In this document: one piece after another, positions 16,690 to 25,719 of the stretch
Position numbering within the stretch: position 1 is the stretch's first letter
Layout: every line of letters starts with the position of its first letter
Assembly (NCBI RefSeq): GCF_000426545.1
Contig: NZ_AUFO01000008.1
Span: 1-44,846 of the forward strand
From: Paenibacillus massiliensis subsp. panacisoli DSM 21345
GTDB taxonomy: Bacteria > Bacillota > Bacilli > Paenibacillales > Paenibacillaceae
DNA: 44,846 nucleotides
Reading direction: 5' to 3'
Program-made: the position numbers and the translations under genes
Notes under the pieces: model-generated
The model's input: only the letters and a program-made list of their open reading frames with translations
Told to the model about the DNA's origin: nothing
Databases searched by the model: none

Positions 16690-18120
16690 CTATATGCCTA
16701 GCAAGAAGCTTTCAATTTTGTGTGATATCAGGATTTGTCCAGGCTCATTAGGGTGTAGCCCATCTGGAATCACTGCTGCTTTGCCGGCAGGGAAGTCAGG
16801 AGCTAATCCGCTGCCTGTGTAAAGGTCCAGTGTAGGGATACTATAACGGTCACACATCTCTTTGATGACATTTACATAGTTTTTCAGGCTGGAGTCTGGC
16901 GCTGTTTGTCCCTCCCTTGGAGTTGGTAGGATAAATCCGATCCGCTTCCCTGGGTACTTGGTTAGCAAGCCCTCAATCAAGATTTTCATTGCGCCATACA
17001 AAGTTAACCCTGTAGTGTCGCCAAGCGCTCCAATTGTTGCTCCATTCCCAAAATCGTTGGTACCGCCGAATACGGTGATTATATCCGCATCGTCATCCAT
17101 GTTCACATACCGCTCTGCCATACCTTGGTTACTGAATGCTGTGGTAATATGGGTTCCAGATATACCATAGTTCCGTACGATTACCCCAGTACGCTGTGCT
17201 ATTTGGTAGTGGTATGCGTTAGCTGGCTCGGTGATGCTGTCCCCCATAGCATTCCACTTCAGGTTGTAAAGGCCGCTGTTCTGATTGATAGCCTTACGGA
17301 ATTTTTCGGTCAATCCAATGTCGTAATCGTCATATGGTACATACGAGCTTGGTAAGGATGGACCTTTGACGTACATAGCAATGTTGTATTGCAAGGCAGC
17401 GTCAAATCCAATACGGACAAAAGCAATTCCTGCGTCCAACGGCACAACCATGTTCTCGCCGCGAAACGGTACTTCCGTAACATAGCTTTTGCTGGCGTCG
17501 TAGTATCCGCCAGTCCATGTGCCATTGGTGGAATAGGCTGCACCAGGAGTTACCGGGATAAAATCGCTTGTAAAAGCGCCGGCATGGTAGATGATAGATC
17601 CATTGGACGTATCAACATACCCTTGGGCCATCGCATCTTTATTCACATAATTAATCCGCTCAGGGATTAAGAAAGATGTTTTGTCCGGCGTGACACTTCC
17701 CTCCGCTAAACCCGAGGATTGATACAACCCTCCTGCAGTCCATGCAGAGCCATTCCAGTAGTACCAATTACTGTCCGCGTTAACGATATAGGTATTGGTG
17801 TTACCCATCGGAAAAGCGGCTTGTAGAGCGGCCAACGTCGCGTATACGCCCTTTGGGGACCCGCTGGCGACACTGGACACTAAGTTATCTACATACCCCT
17901 TATCTGCTTTGAGGCGTATAGTTTCCTCGACTTGATTAATGTTCGTCACATGGACTGGACTCATTAATCCACCCATGGATGTTGTTGCGTACGGTATCGG
18001 ATCAGTACCCGTTTGCAAGTGCTTGGATGAGTGATTGCCTGGCGAGTTAGCGCCAAGCACATTCGGGATCACGCCACCATCTATATATTGTTGAGCGATA
18101 TTGACTGAACTTTTGCTCAT
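16690..18120 (-). CDS. Tail fibre with C-terminal SGNH/GDSL hydrolase domain
   Basis: The 476-residue protein begins with a fibre-like stem (HSSKHLQTGTDPIPYA, NINQVEETIRLKADKGYVDN) and a beta-rich middle. From about residue 290 it is an SGNH hydrolase: block I MGDSIT with the nucleophilic serine, NYGISG, block III GGTND, and block V PDGLHPNE with the Asp/His pair. Such domains on tail fibres remove acyl groups from surface polysaccharides. The protein is therefore the likely receptor-binding and host-range determinant. It overlaps the adaptor gene stop by 4 bases. Confidence 0.88.
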   Translation of the reverse strand: MSKSSVNIAQQYIDGGVIPNVLGANSPGNHSSKHLQTGTDPIPYATTSMGGLMSPVHVTNINQVEETIRLKADKGYVDNLVSSVASGSPKGVYATLAALQAAFPMGNTNTYIVNADSNWYYWNGSAWTAGGLYQSSGLAEGSVTPDKTSFLIPERINYVNKDAMAQGYVDTSNGSIIYHAGAFTSDFIPVTPGAAYSTNGTWTGGYYDASKSYVTEVPFRGENMVVPLDAGIAFVRIGFDAALQYNIAMYVKGPSLPSSYVPYDDYDIGLTEKFRKAINQNSGLYNLKWNAMGDSITEPANAYHYQIAQRTGVIVRNYGISGTHITTAFSNQGMAERYVNMDDDADIITVFGGTNDFGNGATIGALGDTTGLTLYGAMKILIEGLLTKYPGKRIGFILPTPREGQTAPDSSLKNYVNVIKEMCDRYSIPTLDLYTGSGLAPDFPAGKAAVIPDGLHPNEPGQILISHKIESFLLGI

Positions 18121-18701
18121 AGTAGACCTCCAAAAGCATCCTCGATCACCATGTAATCAGGAGTTTCGTCATTGGCCTTGTGAAACTCTTCGAGGATACC
18201 GTTATATTTTGCTGTGTAGTTATTGACCATAGCCACATCATTAAACGCCTCGCAGATCTGCACCAGGGCTCCGTACACCAGCAACATGTGAAAGTCTGCA
18301 TCAAGTTCAGGGGTCGCGGAAAGGTCTGCAGTAGATAATTGCGTTGGTGTGATGTAGTAAAACATGGATATTCCATTCTCTATATCCTCTGTTGGCGTGG
18401 GATATATGCCCAATCCGTCCGTGCCGATGAAATAATAAAACGGGATGTTGGACTTGTGTTTGCTATCCTGGTACATGTACTCCATACCGTTTATAACCAC
18501 GCTCAATAATGAGGTCTGTGGGAATGGTAACTTATAGGCAAATACATTGGTCTGCAGGTTGAATATCGCCATGCTGCGGATGCGCCATGTTGTTCGAAAT
18601 AACTCATTCTGAACTTGATTAATCTTGCGGATCACACTATCGTTTGATAGCCCATGCGGGTACTTCTCGGATATCTCTTCCAGTATTTCATGCAACTGCA
18701 T
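18117..18701 (-). CDS. Head-tail adaptor (neck) protein
   Basis: The 194-residue protein is mainly helical with SNDSVIRKINQVQNELFRTT at the start and LVYGALVQICEAFNDVAMVN near the end, the profile of podoviral gp4-like or gp6-like adaptors. Its place between the capsid genes and the tail genes agrees. No catalytic motif is seen. A stem-loop terminator lies between it and the preceding small gene. Confidence 0.6.
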   Translation of the reverse strand: MQLHEILEEISEKYPHGLSNDSVIRKINQVQNELFRTTWRIRSMAIFNLQTNVFAYKLPFPQTSLLSVVINGMEYMYQDSKHKSNIPFYYFIGTDGLGIYPTPTEDIENGISMFYYITPTQLSTADLSATPELDADFHMLLVYGALVQICEAFNDVAMVNNYTAKYNGILEEFHKANDETPDYMVIEDAFGGLL

Positions 18702-18715
18702 TCCGTCTCACCCCC

Positions 18716-18740
18716 AAACAAAAAAGGCCCGTTGTGGGCC
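18716..18740 (-). terminator. Intrinsic terminator after the small capsid-region gene
   Basis: GGCCC (18726-18730) pairs with GGGCC (18736-18740). On the minus strand the stem is followed by TTTTTTGTTT. It lies 4 bases after the stop codon of the 18744-19061 gene and would lower transcription of the tail genes relative to the head genes. Confidence 0.85.
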
Positions 18741-18743
18741 GTT

Positions 18744-19061
18744 CTACATGATCTTAACTTCTTTGTTGACACTATCCTCAATACGTTGGTTGGCTGCGCG
18801 TGTGCGGTTGTATGAGTCGCGCCACACCTCAGCCACCGCTTCTGGTACTTCTGTTGGTATGCCACGCGGTACGGTGTAAATGACGCCATTAACACTGATA
18901 GGCACCACTTTGTCACCCGGGTTCTGTGTGTCGTCAGGGATGGTGATTTCTACTTTTTTCATTGCTCTCAGCTTTTGAAGCATCGTTTTTTCGGCTGCTT
19001 TAGCTCTTTTTTCTAGTTTCTTTTCTCCAACTTCTTGCTTTTCTACGATTTCTTCGGACAT
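18744..19061 (-). CDS. Small virion-region protein of unknown function
   Basis: The 105-residue product has a charged, coiled N terminus (VEKQEVGEKKLEKRAKAAEK) and then VVPISVNGVIYTVPRGIPTE followed by VPEAVAEVWRDSYNRT, a pattern that I have seen in conserved proteins next to phage capsid genes. It may be a minor head or neck protein. It is flanked by terminators on both sides. Confidence 0.6.
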   Translation of the reverse strand: MSEEIVEKQEVGEKKLEKRAKAAEKTMLQKLRAMKKVEITIPDDTQNPGDKVVPISVNGVIYTVPRGIPTEVPEAVAEVWRDSYNRTRAANQRIEDSVNKEVKIM

Positions 19062-19075
19062 TTATATCCCTCCAA

Positions 19076-19098
19076 GTTAAAAGGAGCCCGAAGGCTCC
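19076..19098 (-). terminator. Capsid gene terminator with UUCG tetraloop
   Basis: On the minus strand GGAGCC TTCG GGCTCC is followed by TTTTAACTT, 6 bases after the capsid stop. The very stable UUCG loop would make this an efficient partial or complete stop and a stable 3' end for the abundant capsid mRNA. Confidence 0.85.
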
Positions 19099-19103
19099 AA
19101 AGA

Positions 19104-20069
19104 TTAGGTTGTTGCACCGGATTCGTAACGCAGGATTGCTAGTTCTTGCAGCCGTACAACTGTGAATGCGCACTTCCATGCGACTGTGTTAAATTGGTTC
19201 AATGGATCAGACACGCCACCAGATCCTGCTGGATGCACGATGATGTCTGGTTTCGAGCTGCCCTCCACATCTGGAATACCATAACCTCCACGCCCTAAGT
19301 AGATCGTGCCGTAAACATCCGCACTCGACGCACCAGCTGCGTCAAACACAACACCATTATCCACTTCGATGAACCAGATACCGTACAACTTTCCGATTAC
19401 ACCATCCATGAAATGCTTGGTGTTGTTCTCTACGTTCGCTTTCTTCCATTCGTCGGTCTGCATAAGGTCCGTAGCGACATCAACAGGGATCAATGCCACG
19501 TAACCAGTGCCACCGCCATTCGGAAGGCGTAGAGGCTTAACCTTGGCGTTACGCAGCGTTCTACGGGCCTTGAGGATGTCCAAAGCCGTGATCTTGTCAG
19601 CAGCTGCAACAGTAGCGCGAGACGTCTTGCTGTTGGCGTACAGCACGTTTGTACCAGCAGACAGGATATCACGTGTGATGATATCGATAGACTCACCAGC
19701 GTTTTCACCCATGAGCTCAGACACTTCGGTCATGAGTGGGTCGAAGCCCGTCATGTTAATGAACTCAGAAATTTTTGTCCAGTTGCCATACTCTTTCACT
19801 GTAGCATTGATAGGCGTGATATCCAGATCCACGCCATCAGGTGTAACACCCTCGGTCAAAGCCGTTGTAGACACCGCCAGCGAATTCAGGCGACGGAAGT
19901 TTGTTGTAGCACCTTTGCGTTTCGGGATGTTCTTCTTCTCCCCGAATTGTGTCCATACCAGTTCAGGCGTAAGGCGCTCAAGCATCGCATCTTGATAGTA
20001 AGTGTGTTGTTCTGCTGTTAGGGCATTTACGCCCGATGTTGCGTTATAACCTTGTACATTTGTTGCCAT
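19104..20069 (-). CDS. Major capsid protein, N4-gp56 family
   Basis: The 321-residue protein carries the N4-gp56 family pattern: QDAMLERLTPELVWTQFGEK, FRRLNSLAVSTTALTEGVTP, VKEYGNWTKISEFINMTGFD, and a middle LPNGGGTGYVALIPVDVATD. The family forms HK97-type shells in podoviruses such as N4. It is preceded by scaffold and portal and followed by a UUCG terminator, the usual head module order. Confidence 0.9.
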   Translation of the reverse strand: MATNVQGYNATSGVNALTAEQHTYYQDAMLERLTPELVWTQFGEKKNIPKRKGATTNFRRLNSLAVSTTALTEGVTPDGVDLDITPINATVKEYGNWTKISEFINMTGFDPLMTEVSELMGENAGESIDIITRDILSAGTNVLYANSKTSRATVAAADKITALDILKARRTLRNAKVKPLRLPNGGGTGYVALIPVDVATDLMQTDEWKKANVENNTKHFMDGVIGKLYGIWFIEVDNGVVFDAAGASSADVYGTIYLGRGGYGIPDVEGSSKPDIIVHPAGSGGVSDPLNQFNTVAWKCAFTVVRLQELAILRYESGATT

Positions 20070-20083
20070 TAGTAATCATCTCC

Positions 20084-20863
20084 TCAAGTTTGCCCAGCTT
20101 TCACACGGTCGCGGAAGGCTTTGCGTTCAGCCGCAGACATGGCAGCATATCCGCCTACCTGTTCTGGACTGTCCGCCCCCAATGGACCTGTTGAGCTATC
20201 GGCATTGTTTTGTAGTTTCCTTATTGCTGCTTGCTCAGCTTCCGCACGCGCCGTGTTCACCCGTTCGTCATAGGTGTAGATTTTGTACGCGTCATCAAGC
20301 GAATAGCCACGTGTAGCGGCTAGCGTAATAACATCATTCTTGTGCTTTGCGAAATCCGGGTATTGCGTTGTGTCCTTTTCCATTGCTGCTATTTGAGCCT
20401 CTACCTGCCGCAAAGCGTCGGCTTCTTTCAACTCGCGTAGTTGACGTTCATACTCACTAACCTTTTGATTCAGCGGCTGTAGGTGGTCTCTGATGACCAT
20501 TTCATCCACACCAAGCTTGTCTGCTTCTTCTTGGATGCGTTTGTCCATCTCCGCTTGTTCCAGTGCTGTCATATACTGCTCGTGGTTCTCATATCCGTAG
20601 AACTTCGCTACACGGTCAAGTTGCTGCTGGAACTGCTCGGCTTGCTGGGCTTTTTCGGATACCTTGTCGTAATTCAGTCCCTTTTGGACCCAATTCGGCA
20701 CCTCATCCTCTGGCACGAAGCGTTCTTCCTTGTTGTACTTGACTGTCAGGCCTTTAGGCTCTTCCTGTGGTGGGGGTTGTTGCCCTTCGGCTACCTGTTG
20801 CTCTACGGGTGTTTCTGTAACTTCTTCACCGCTATGGTTGGCGGGTACGTTTACGTCTTCCAT
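20084..20863 (-). CDS. Scaffolding protein
   Basis: The 259-residue protein is highly charged, with a Pro/Gln-rich N terminus (EGQQPPPQEEPKGL), then LTVKYNKEERFVPEDEVPNW and long helices with coiled-coil potential (VSEYERQLRELKEADALRQV). This composition, its position between portal and capsid genes and its good ribosome site (AGGAGG) fit a scaffold that directs shell assembly and then leaves the head. No protease is encoded nearby, so it is probably released whole. Confidence 0.8.
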   Translation of the reverse strand: MEDVNVPANHSGEEVTETPVEQQVAEGQQPPPQEEPKGLTVKYNKEERFVPEDEVPNWVQKGLNYDKVSEKAQQAEQFQQQLDRVAKFYGYENHEQYMTALEQAEMDKRIQEEADKLGVDEMVIRDHLQPLNQKVSEYERQLRELKEADALRQVEAQIAAMEKDTTQYPDFAKHKNDVITLAATRGYSLDDAYKIYTYDERVNTARAEAEQAAIRKLQNNADSSTGPLGADSPEQVGGYAAMSAAERKAFRDRVKAGQT

Positions 20864-20897
20864 GTTTAATTCCTCCTTGCTCTATGGTTGGAGCAAA

Positions 20898-20932
20898 TAT
20901 AAATAAGGCCCAAGGATTCTCACCCTGAGCCC
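20898..20932 (-). terminator. Probable terminator after the portal gene
   Basis: An imperfect stem between GGGCTCAGG and CCTTGGGCC on the minus strand is followed by TTATTTATATTT, directly after the portal stop codon. Two mismatches weaken it. Confidence 0.45.
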
Positions 20933-20933
20933 G

Positions 20934-22679
20934 TTACACCATCGCCATTGGTTGCGGCATGGTCTGTTGCGGTATTACTGGTTGTGGTGGTGCGATAACG
21001 CTAGTAAGCACCGTCATCTGTCCTTGTGGATCTAACGTGTCAAACTGCGCCCGTTCCTCAGGCGACATGCTTTGCACTGCCTGCTCCAACATACCGACAA
21101 TACCCTTGCTCTCGTCAATCTCCTTAAGCAGGCTGTCACGATACGGTACAGTGTTTTTAGGCATGTACTTGAGATATTGCTCATACGTGATGTGTCCAGC
21201 TGCTAAGGCATTCTCAAGCCCTGATACTACAAGGGACTCGGAATAGGTTGATGAAGGCCCTACATCTATCTTCAGGTTAAACTCCATGCCTTGATACTGT
21301 GATCCATCGAACATTGTCGGCATATCTTCGCCGTCATCATCTTTCAGCATCACTTGGCGAGGAAGATTATACTTAACCTTCCAGAAGTCCTCCCAGACGC
21401 GTCCTATGTCCTCTATAGCACGGTAAAAACGGCGTTTGATAGACTCTATAGGGATTGCAGCGGCCTTTTGTAGCAGCATAATAGCCGTAGCGTTAAGGTC
21501 TGCACTGGGTGCTGATCCAGTCGCCGCCTCATCCGCTCCGGTCATTTGCCGGGTATACCCTAGTATCGCCTCTACCAAATTAGCTGCGTTGGCACTCATT
21601 GGGCCGGGATTGAGGTAATCAACGCCTTTGCTTCCTGGTGGCGAATTGTCCTCTATCATCTCTCCCGGTGCATTGGTCACCTTGCTAGGGTTAATCGCTC
21701 CAGGCTTGTATATCAACTTAGGCCACCCTGTAAGATGCACAGACAGTATCTGCATAGCCACCAGTGTATTCACTGCCTTCTGGTTAGGGATAAGCCCTTC
21801 TGTGTCTCCTACACCGTGTATAGACTTCTTACGACGGTCCCACTGCATAACAACGATCGGGTACAGCGATAGTCCTGTGTCAGTCGGCTGTTTAATGGTT
21901 ATACCGCTAGCGACCTTGCAGAAATACACCCTGTCCTCCCCTGTTCGCTTGTCCTTACCCTTCCAGTAGCGAGTGACTACTGTTACCTTGCTGCTGTCGT
22001 TAAGTTCCACTCGGGCCATGTCATACCCTTGATCCTGTGTCTCTTTATCTGGCTTGATCTGCCCAACCATCTCTTTAGATACACCGTTTGCCCGTGCGTA
22101 CTTCTGGACATTATCAACCAGTTCACGGGCAGATATAAGGATGTACGGCTGCTTCTGCACCCTGCGCTGCTGAGGATTGCCGAAAAACACATTGATAGGA
22201 TCAAGTACCTCGCCCTCCATTTCACCGATATATGGATACTCGTTACCGCCTTTGATGTCGTTATTCCAGTAGTAGTGCCAGATAGCTGTACCTGTATTGG
22301 ACGCTGTATCGAGCGCTTCCTCATTTAACTCATCCTGTTTAACACGCTCCCAGGTAGCATCTGAATTGCGCGAGAATAAATCCCCCGGGTCTTCTTCTGT
22401 TTCCTGTTGTGGCGACTCTTGCAGGCTGTAGAGCATCTTTATCTGCTCGCTCATGACGTTAGCGACCTTGTGTGTCTCAATCATCTTTATGACGTTGAAC
22501 ACTGGACGTGGCAGGTGTTTGGTACGCTGAGTAGCAGCAGGCCACTGGTCACCAGCTTTAAAGCGCTCGTATTGAGGCCACTTATCTAAAAAGCCCATCC
22601 TACGTAAATAGGACAGGCCGTCTTTATATTGCTTTTCGATTTCACCAGCCAGCTTATCCGCTGCCATAGTCTCTTGCAT
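20934..22679 (-). CDS. Portal protein, P22-like
   Basis: The 581-residue protein starts with a helical segment (YLRRMGFLDKWPQYERFKAG, DQWP) and has NVIKMIETHKVANVMSEQIK, ISARELVDNV and TGSAPSADLNATAIMLLQKA, the pattern of P22-type portals. It forms the twelve-fold ring for DNA packaging and tail joining. ATG 22679 overlaps the stop of the preceding small gene (TGATG), so I prefer it to GTG 22682. The gene follows the terminase module. Confidence 0.88.
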   Translation of the reverse strand: MQETMAADKLAGEIEKQYKDGLSYLRRMGFLDKWPQYERFKAGDQWPAATQRTKHLPRPVFNVIKMIETHKVANVMSEQIKMLYSLQESPQQETEEDPGDLFSRNSDATWERVKQDELNEEALDTASNTGTAIWHYYWNNDIKGGNEYPYIGEMEGEVLDPINVFFGNPQQRRVQKQPYILISARELVDNVQKYARANGVSKEMVGQIKPDKETQDQGYDMARVELNDSSKVTVVTRYWKGKDKRTGEDRVYFCKVASGITIKQPTDTGLSLYPIVVMQWDRRKKSIHGVGDTEGLIPNQKAVNTLVAMQILSVHLTGWPKLIYKPGAINPSKVTNAPGEMIEDNSPPGSKGVDYLNPGPMSANAANLVEAILGYTRQMTGADEAATGSAPSADLNATAIMLLQKAAAIPIESIKRRFYRAIEDIGRVWEDFWKVKYNLPRQVMLKDDDGEDMPTMFDGSQYQGMEFNLKIDVGPSSTYSESLVVSGLENALAAGHITYEQYLKYMPKNTVPYRDSLLKEIDESKGIVGMLEQAVQSMSPEERAQFDTLDPQGQMTVLTSVIAPPQPVIPQQTMPQPMAMV

Positions 22680-22882
22680 CACTTCTCACCTTCTTTCGCC
22701 GCTCCGTTCAGGTATTCACTCATCAGGCTCTGCATTTCCTGCTGCTGAGCTGCTGTAAGTGGCTGAGGCGGCTTGATAGGATCTATCAGCTCTCTCAGTT
22801 TCTTATTGATGAGCACCTTTGTCTCATCTTCCAAGTCAGGTAATTTCAGCAACTCACCCAGTTGTGTAGCTCCTTCTACCAT
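22679..22882 (-). CDS. Small protein between terminase and portal
   Basis: The 67-residue product (VEGATQLGELLKLPDLEDET and QPLTAAQQQEMQSLMSEYLN) is acidic and helical. It overlaps the large terminase stop by 7 bases and the portal start by 1 base, so it is surely translated in the operon. I recognise no family. Confidence 0.7.
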   Translation of the reverse strand: MVEGATQLGELLKLPDLEDETKVLINKKLRELIDPIKPPQPLTAAQQQEMQSLMSEYLNGAAKEGEK

Positions 22883-24186
22883 TCGACGTACTCACCTCCT
22901 GCATTATCATCATCCGTCCGGAACGGGAACGGCGTAGGCGCTCTGTGTTTCTCTTTCTCGCGCTCCACAAAATCCCACATATCATCATTCAGCGCATACC
23001 GAACAGAGTCTATAGAGTGGTTGTTGCGATCCGGGAACTTAGCCTTAAAGTTACCGTTCGCATCCTTGTCCAGTTCATAAGTTAAAAATTCCCGCGCAGT
23101 CTCCGGGCATCGCTGGTCGTCAATAACGATCGCCTCAAGGCTTTGCAGGAACTTTATACCAAACTCTATCGAGTCAGGCCCTTTTTTTACCCCCATAACC
23201 TTCAATCCATACTGTATAAGTTCATTAATGCTCTTCGGTTCAGCGCTATCCGCCTTAACCAGATCATTGAGCCTATTCTCTTTCCTTATGTGTTCGAACG
23301 CAGCGTAGTTAGATAAAGCTACCTTGTACAACTCATGGAATATATAAAGCCTCTTATACTTGCGGTCGTAATGCATTACTGTATATGACAGCGGGTCGAC
23401 AGCGTAACCAAAGTCTAAACCGCGCCGCAAGTTGTAGAAGTCCTGTATCTCTTCGTCGCTAATCTTGCGAATCTGCACATTGTCAAACACCTCGCCGCCC
23501 GTACCTGTCACCTCTCCCAAGTATTCGTGTTGATACGCCATAGGCTTGGTTGTTTTGAGGTGCTCAGCCTCAATTATGAACTGCTGGCCCAGCCAGTCAC
23601 GCGGAACAGACAAGTACGTACTATGGTGTGATAACCGATCATCACGAGTGAGTTTAACCTCAGCATTAACCCAGTTGTTCGAACTCTTTGGCGGGTTGTA
23701 CGAGTAAAACACCCTGAACTCAGGCCCACCACGCATCAGTGATTGATTGATCATACGGATCTCTTCCATGCCGGTGAACTCATCCACCTCTTCGTACCAG
23801 ATGAACTTGGTGTACCCCCGACTAAATTTCATTGACTTTATCTTCTTGGGCTTGTCTGCGCCTCTAAATCGTATCTCTTGGCCTGTAGGCTTGTATGTGA
23901 TGACTAACTTAGCCTCCGGTATGTGCCAGTAATCTTCGACACCTAGTGTCTCTATGGCCCACGTAAGCTGTTCAAACACCGATTCTTTCAATGTATCCTT
24001 CACCTTACGCAGAACAACCGCATTTGCATTAGGATCGGACATGATACCAAGTATGATTTCTATAGCCACAAACGACGACTTTGTACTACCTCGCCCTCCA
24101 CCCAACCAATAGTGAGTGTGGTCACCTCGTTTAATGTCCAGATGCACACTATGAAATGACGATGCGATCACATTTGATAGCTTCAC
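22876..24186 (-). CDS. Terminase large subunit, PBSX/XtmB type
   Basis: The 436-residue protein has the ATPase Walker A-like WLGGGRGSTKSSF at residues 27-39, FIWYEEVDEF as Walker B near 135 and a C-terminal RNase H-like nuclease with LDFGYAVDPLSY and KADSAEPKSINEL. It translocates DNA into the prohead and cuts the concatemer. It overlaps the small subunit stop by 4 bases. The family usually packs by a headful mechanism; no cos site was identified. Confidence 0.93.
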   Translation of the reverse strand: MKLSNVIASSFHSVHLDIKRGDHTHYWLGGGRGSTKSSFVAIEIILGIMSDPNANAVVLRKVKDTLKESVFEQLTWAIETLGVEDYWHIPEAKLVITYKPTGQEIRFRGADKPKKIKSMKFSRGYTKFIWYEEVDEFTGMEEIRMINQSLMRGGPEFRVFYSYNPPKSSNNWVNAEVKLTRDDRLSHHSTYLSVPRDWLGQQFIIEAEHLKTTKPMAYQHEYLGEVTGTGGEVFDNVQIRKISDEEIQDFYNLRRGLDFGYAVDPLSYTVMHYDRKYKRLYIFHELYKVALSNYAAFEHIRKENRLNDLVKADSAEPKSINELIQYGLKVMGVKKGPDSIEFGIKFLQSLEAIVIDDQRCPETAREFLTYELDKDANGNFKAKFPDRNNHSIDSVRYALNDDMWDFVEREKEKHRAPTPFPFRTDDDNAGGEYVEW

Positions 24187-24608
24187 TTGATATCATCTAC
24201 GATCGTAACACCAACACTTCCACTGTGCTCCACCTTATCTTTAAACATCGCCAGATGCTTCCCTATGAGTTCTAACGCCTTGTTCGCCCCGCTGCTGTCG
24301 AATGTATATTCCCCTGTCTCTACCATGCTTCTAGACTCGTAATCCCATTTCATCACAGGCTCAGCCTTCATAGATTGATTGGCTACCTGCATTAGTCGGT
24401 TTAGAACCCACTCTGCATCTAATTCCAACTTTTCTTTGCGAGCCGATATTAATTCATCTATACGCGCGCGAACCTTAACATTCGATAACAGCCGCGATCC
24501 TTGTTCACTTGCTGTCTTTGGACTGTATCCAGCTCTTATAGCTGCCTGTGTGGCGTTTAAATCCACCATGTACTCACGAATGAATGTCTCTTGCTTTTCC
24601 GTCGTCAC
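24183..24608 (-). CDS. Terminase small subunit (Terminase_2, XtmA type)
   Basis: The 141-residue protein begins QETFIREYMVDLNATQAAIR and AGYSPKTASEQGSRLLSNVK, the characteristic HTH of small terminases. It recognises the packaging start and hands DNA to the large subunit. The start is the GTG at 24608 with GGAAGGAGG upstream. A further 86 bases upstream to the preceding gene contain no reading frame. Confidence 0.92.
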   Translation of the reverse strand: MTTEKQETFIREYMVDLNATQAAIRAGYSPKTASEQGSRLLSNVKVRARIDELISARKEKLELDAEWVLNRLMQVANQSMKAEPVMKWDYESRSMVETGEYTFDSSGANKALELIGKHLAMFKDKVEHSGSVGVTIVDDIK

Positions 24609-24694
24609 CTGTTACCTCCTTCCTCCCGTGCACCCTACTTCGCTGTCACCTCTCAGCTTTTCAGGTGATAGATTGCGGGATGTTGTTTCGTTTT

Positions 24695-24970
24695 CTACAG
24701 TGGCATAACTTTTGTTTCAAGCAACTTCGCGAATTCCTCAGTCTTGGCAGCCTGTCCTTTTTGGAAAGGCATCCAGTCCCACTGACCTCCGTCATTTCCT
24801 TGTTCAACATTCAAGTTAAAGTACATTCCTGTTGGATTTAACACGCACAAATGCACCGTACTATCATTAACTACCCCTGTTACTATAGCCGCTCGATCCT
24901 CTGGCACAAACTCTCCGTTCGGTGTTCCATATGATTTGTAATATACAATTCTTCCGACTGTTGGTTGCAT
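24695..24970 (-). CDS. Conserved phage protein of unknown function
   Basis: The 91-residue protein has GRIVYYKSYGTPNGEFVPED, RAAIVTGV and HLCVLNPTGMYFN, a beta-rich small protein type often found next to phage terminase genes. A GGAAAGATAT ribosome site precedes the ATG. The function is unknown. Confidence 0.7.
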   Translation of the reverse strand: MQPTVGRIVYYKSYGTPNGEFVPEDRAAIVTGVVNDSTVHLCVLNPTGMYFNLNVEQGNDGGQWDWMPFQKGQAAKTEEFAKLLETKVMPL

Positions 24971-24999
24971 ATCTTTCCTCCAGTTCTTTTATTGGCAAA

Positions 25000-25024
25000 A
25001 CAAAAAGAGCAGCGCATAAGCGCT
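25000..25024 (-). terminator. Intrinsic terminator between regulator and packaging genes
   Basis: AGCGC (25011-25015) pairs with GCGCT (25020-25024); on the minus strand GCTCTTTTTGTTTT follows. The segment 25025-25165 between it and the ArpU-like gene shows an imperfect inverted repeat around 25070-25098 (ACTCATGA / TCACGAGT) but no gene. As the late genes start here, this could be a control point for antitermination by the upstream regulator. Confidence 0.7.
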
Positions 25025-25165
25025 ACCCTCCTTTATATTTTGCGGTGTTATCCGCTTGTCACCTTGTGTCACTCATGAACGATGAAGGTCACGAGTGATT
25101 ATTGTGTTACCTTTACCTATTAACATTTTATCACGTTTTTCGCCTAATACCCTGTCAGATTACTG

Positions 25166-25645
25166 TCAAGATACTGTCAAATCACTGTCACTCTCAGGCT
25201 TTACCACGACTTCCAGACGCAATGCATATGCCAGTTCAGATAGAGCTTTGTTCTTCAATCGGAAGTATGTGCTCTCCGAGAGATTCAGTTCACTCCAGAC
25301 ATTAATGTCATATGGCTCAGGGTCCGACATATACCTCATAGTGATGATTTCGCGGTGTGTGTGCTTTAGTCGGCTGATAGCCATCATAACCCTGTCATAC
25401 GTCTTCTGCGCCCTCTCAGCCCCATCTACGTTGTATACAGCAGCGTCTTCTGCTGGCTTGCTGATCTCGTTTGTCCGCGCTGACTCTCTGTACTCATAGG
25501 CTGGTGTGTTACGGATCTCTTTCCGGATGAATCCGAACCGTTTATAGAGAGCTGCCGTGACCAGTTCCTTTTCAACTCTCTCGAATGTAGCTTTCTCGTC
25601 TATCTCGGTGCCAGGAAAGGCGATCTGGAACACTTCATTCGTCAT
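25166..25645 (-). CDS. ArpU-family late transcription regulator
   Basis: The 159-residue protein has the sigma-like C-terminal HTH of ArpU-family regulators: MMAISRLKHTHREIITMRYM, DPEPYDINVWSELNLSESTY, FRLKNKALSELAYAL. Members are placed immediately before terminase genes and are thought to activate packaging, head and lysis genes. ATG 25645 follows AAAAGGGGTG; a GTG two codons upstream is less likely. It lies at the border between early and late regions, as expected. Confidence 0.85.
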   Translation of the reverse strand: MTNEVFQIAFPGTEIDEKATFERVEKELVTAALYKRFGFIRKEIRNTPAYEYRESARTNEISKPAEDAAVYNVDGAERAQKTYDRVMMAISRLKHTHREIITMRYMSDPEPYDINVWSELNLSESTYFRLKNKALSELAYALRLEVVVKPESDSDLTVS

Positions 25646-25719
25646 ATACACACCCCTTTTACATATTTATTCGCGTTTCAGGGTATTTCCCCCGTGATTT
25701 TTGCCACTTTGCTGCATAA

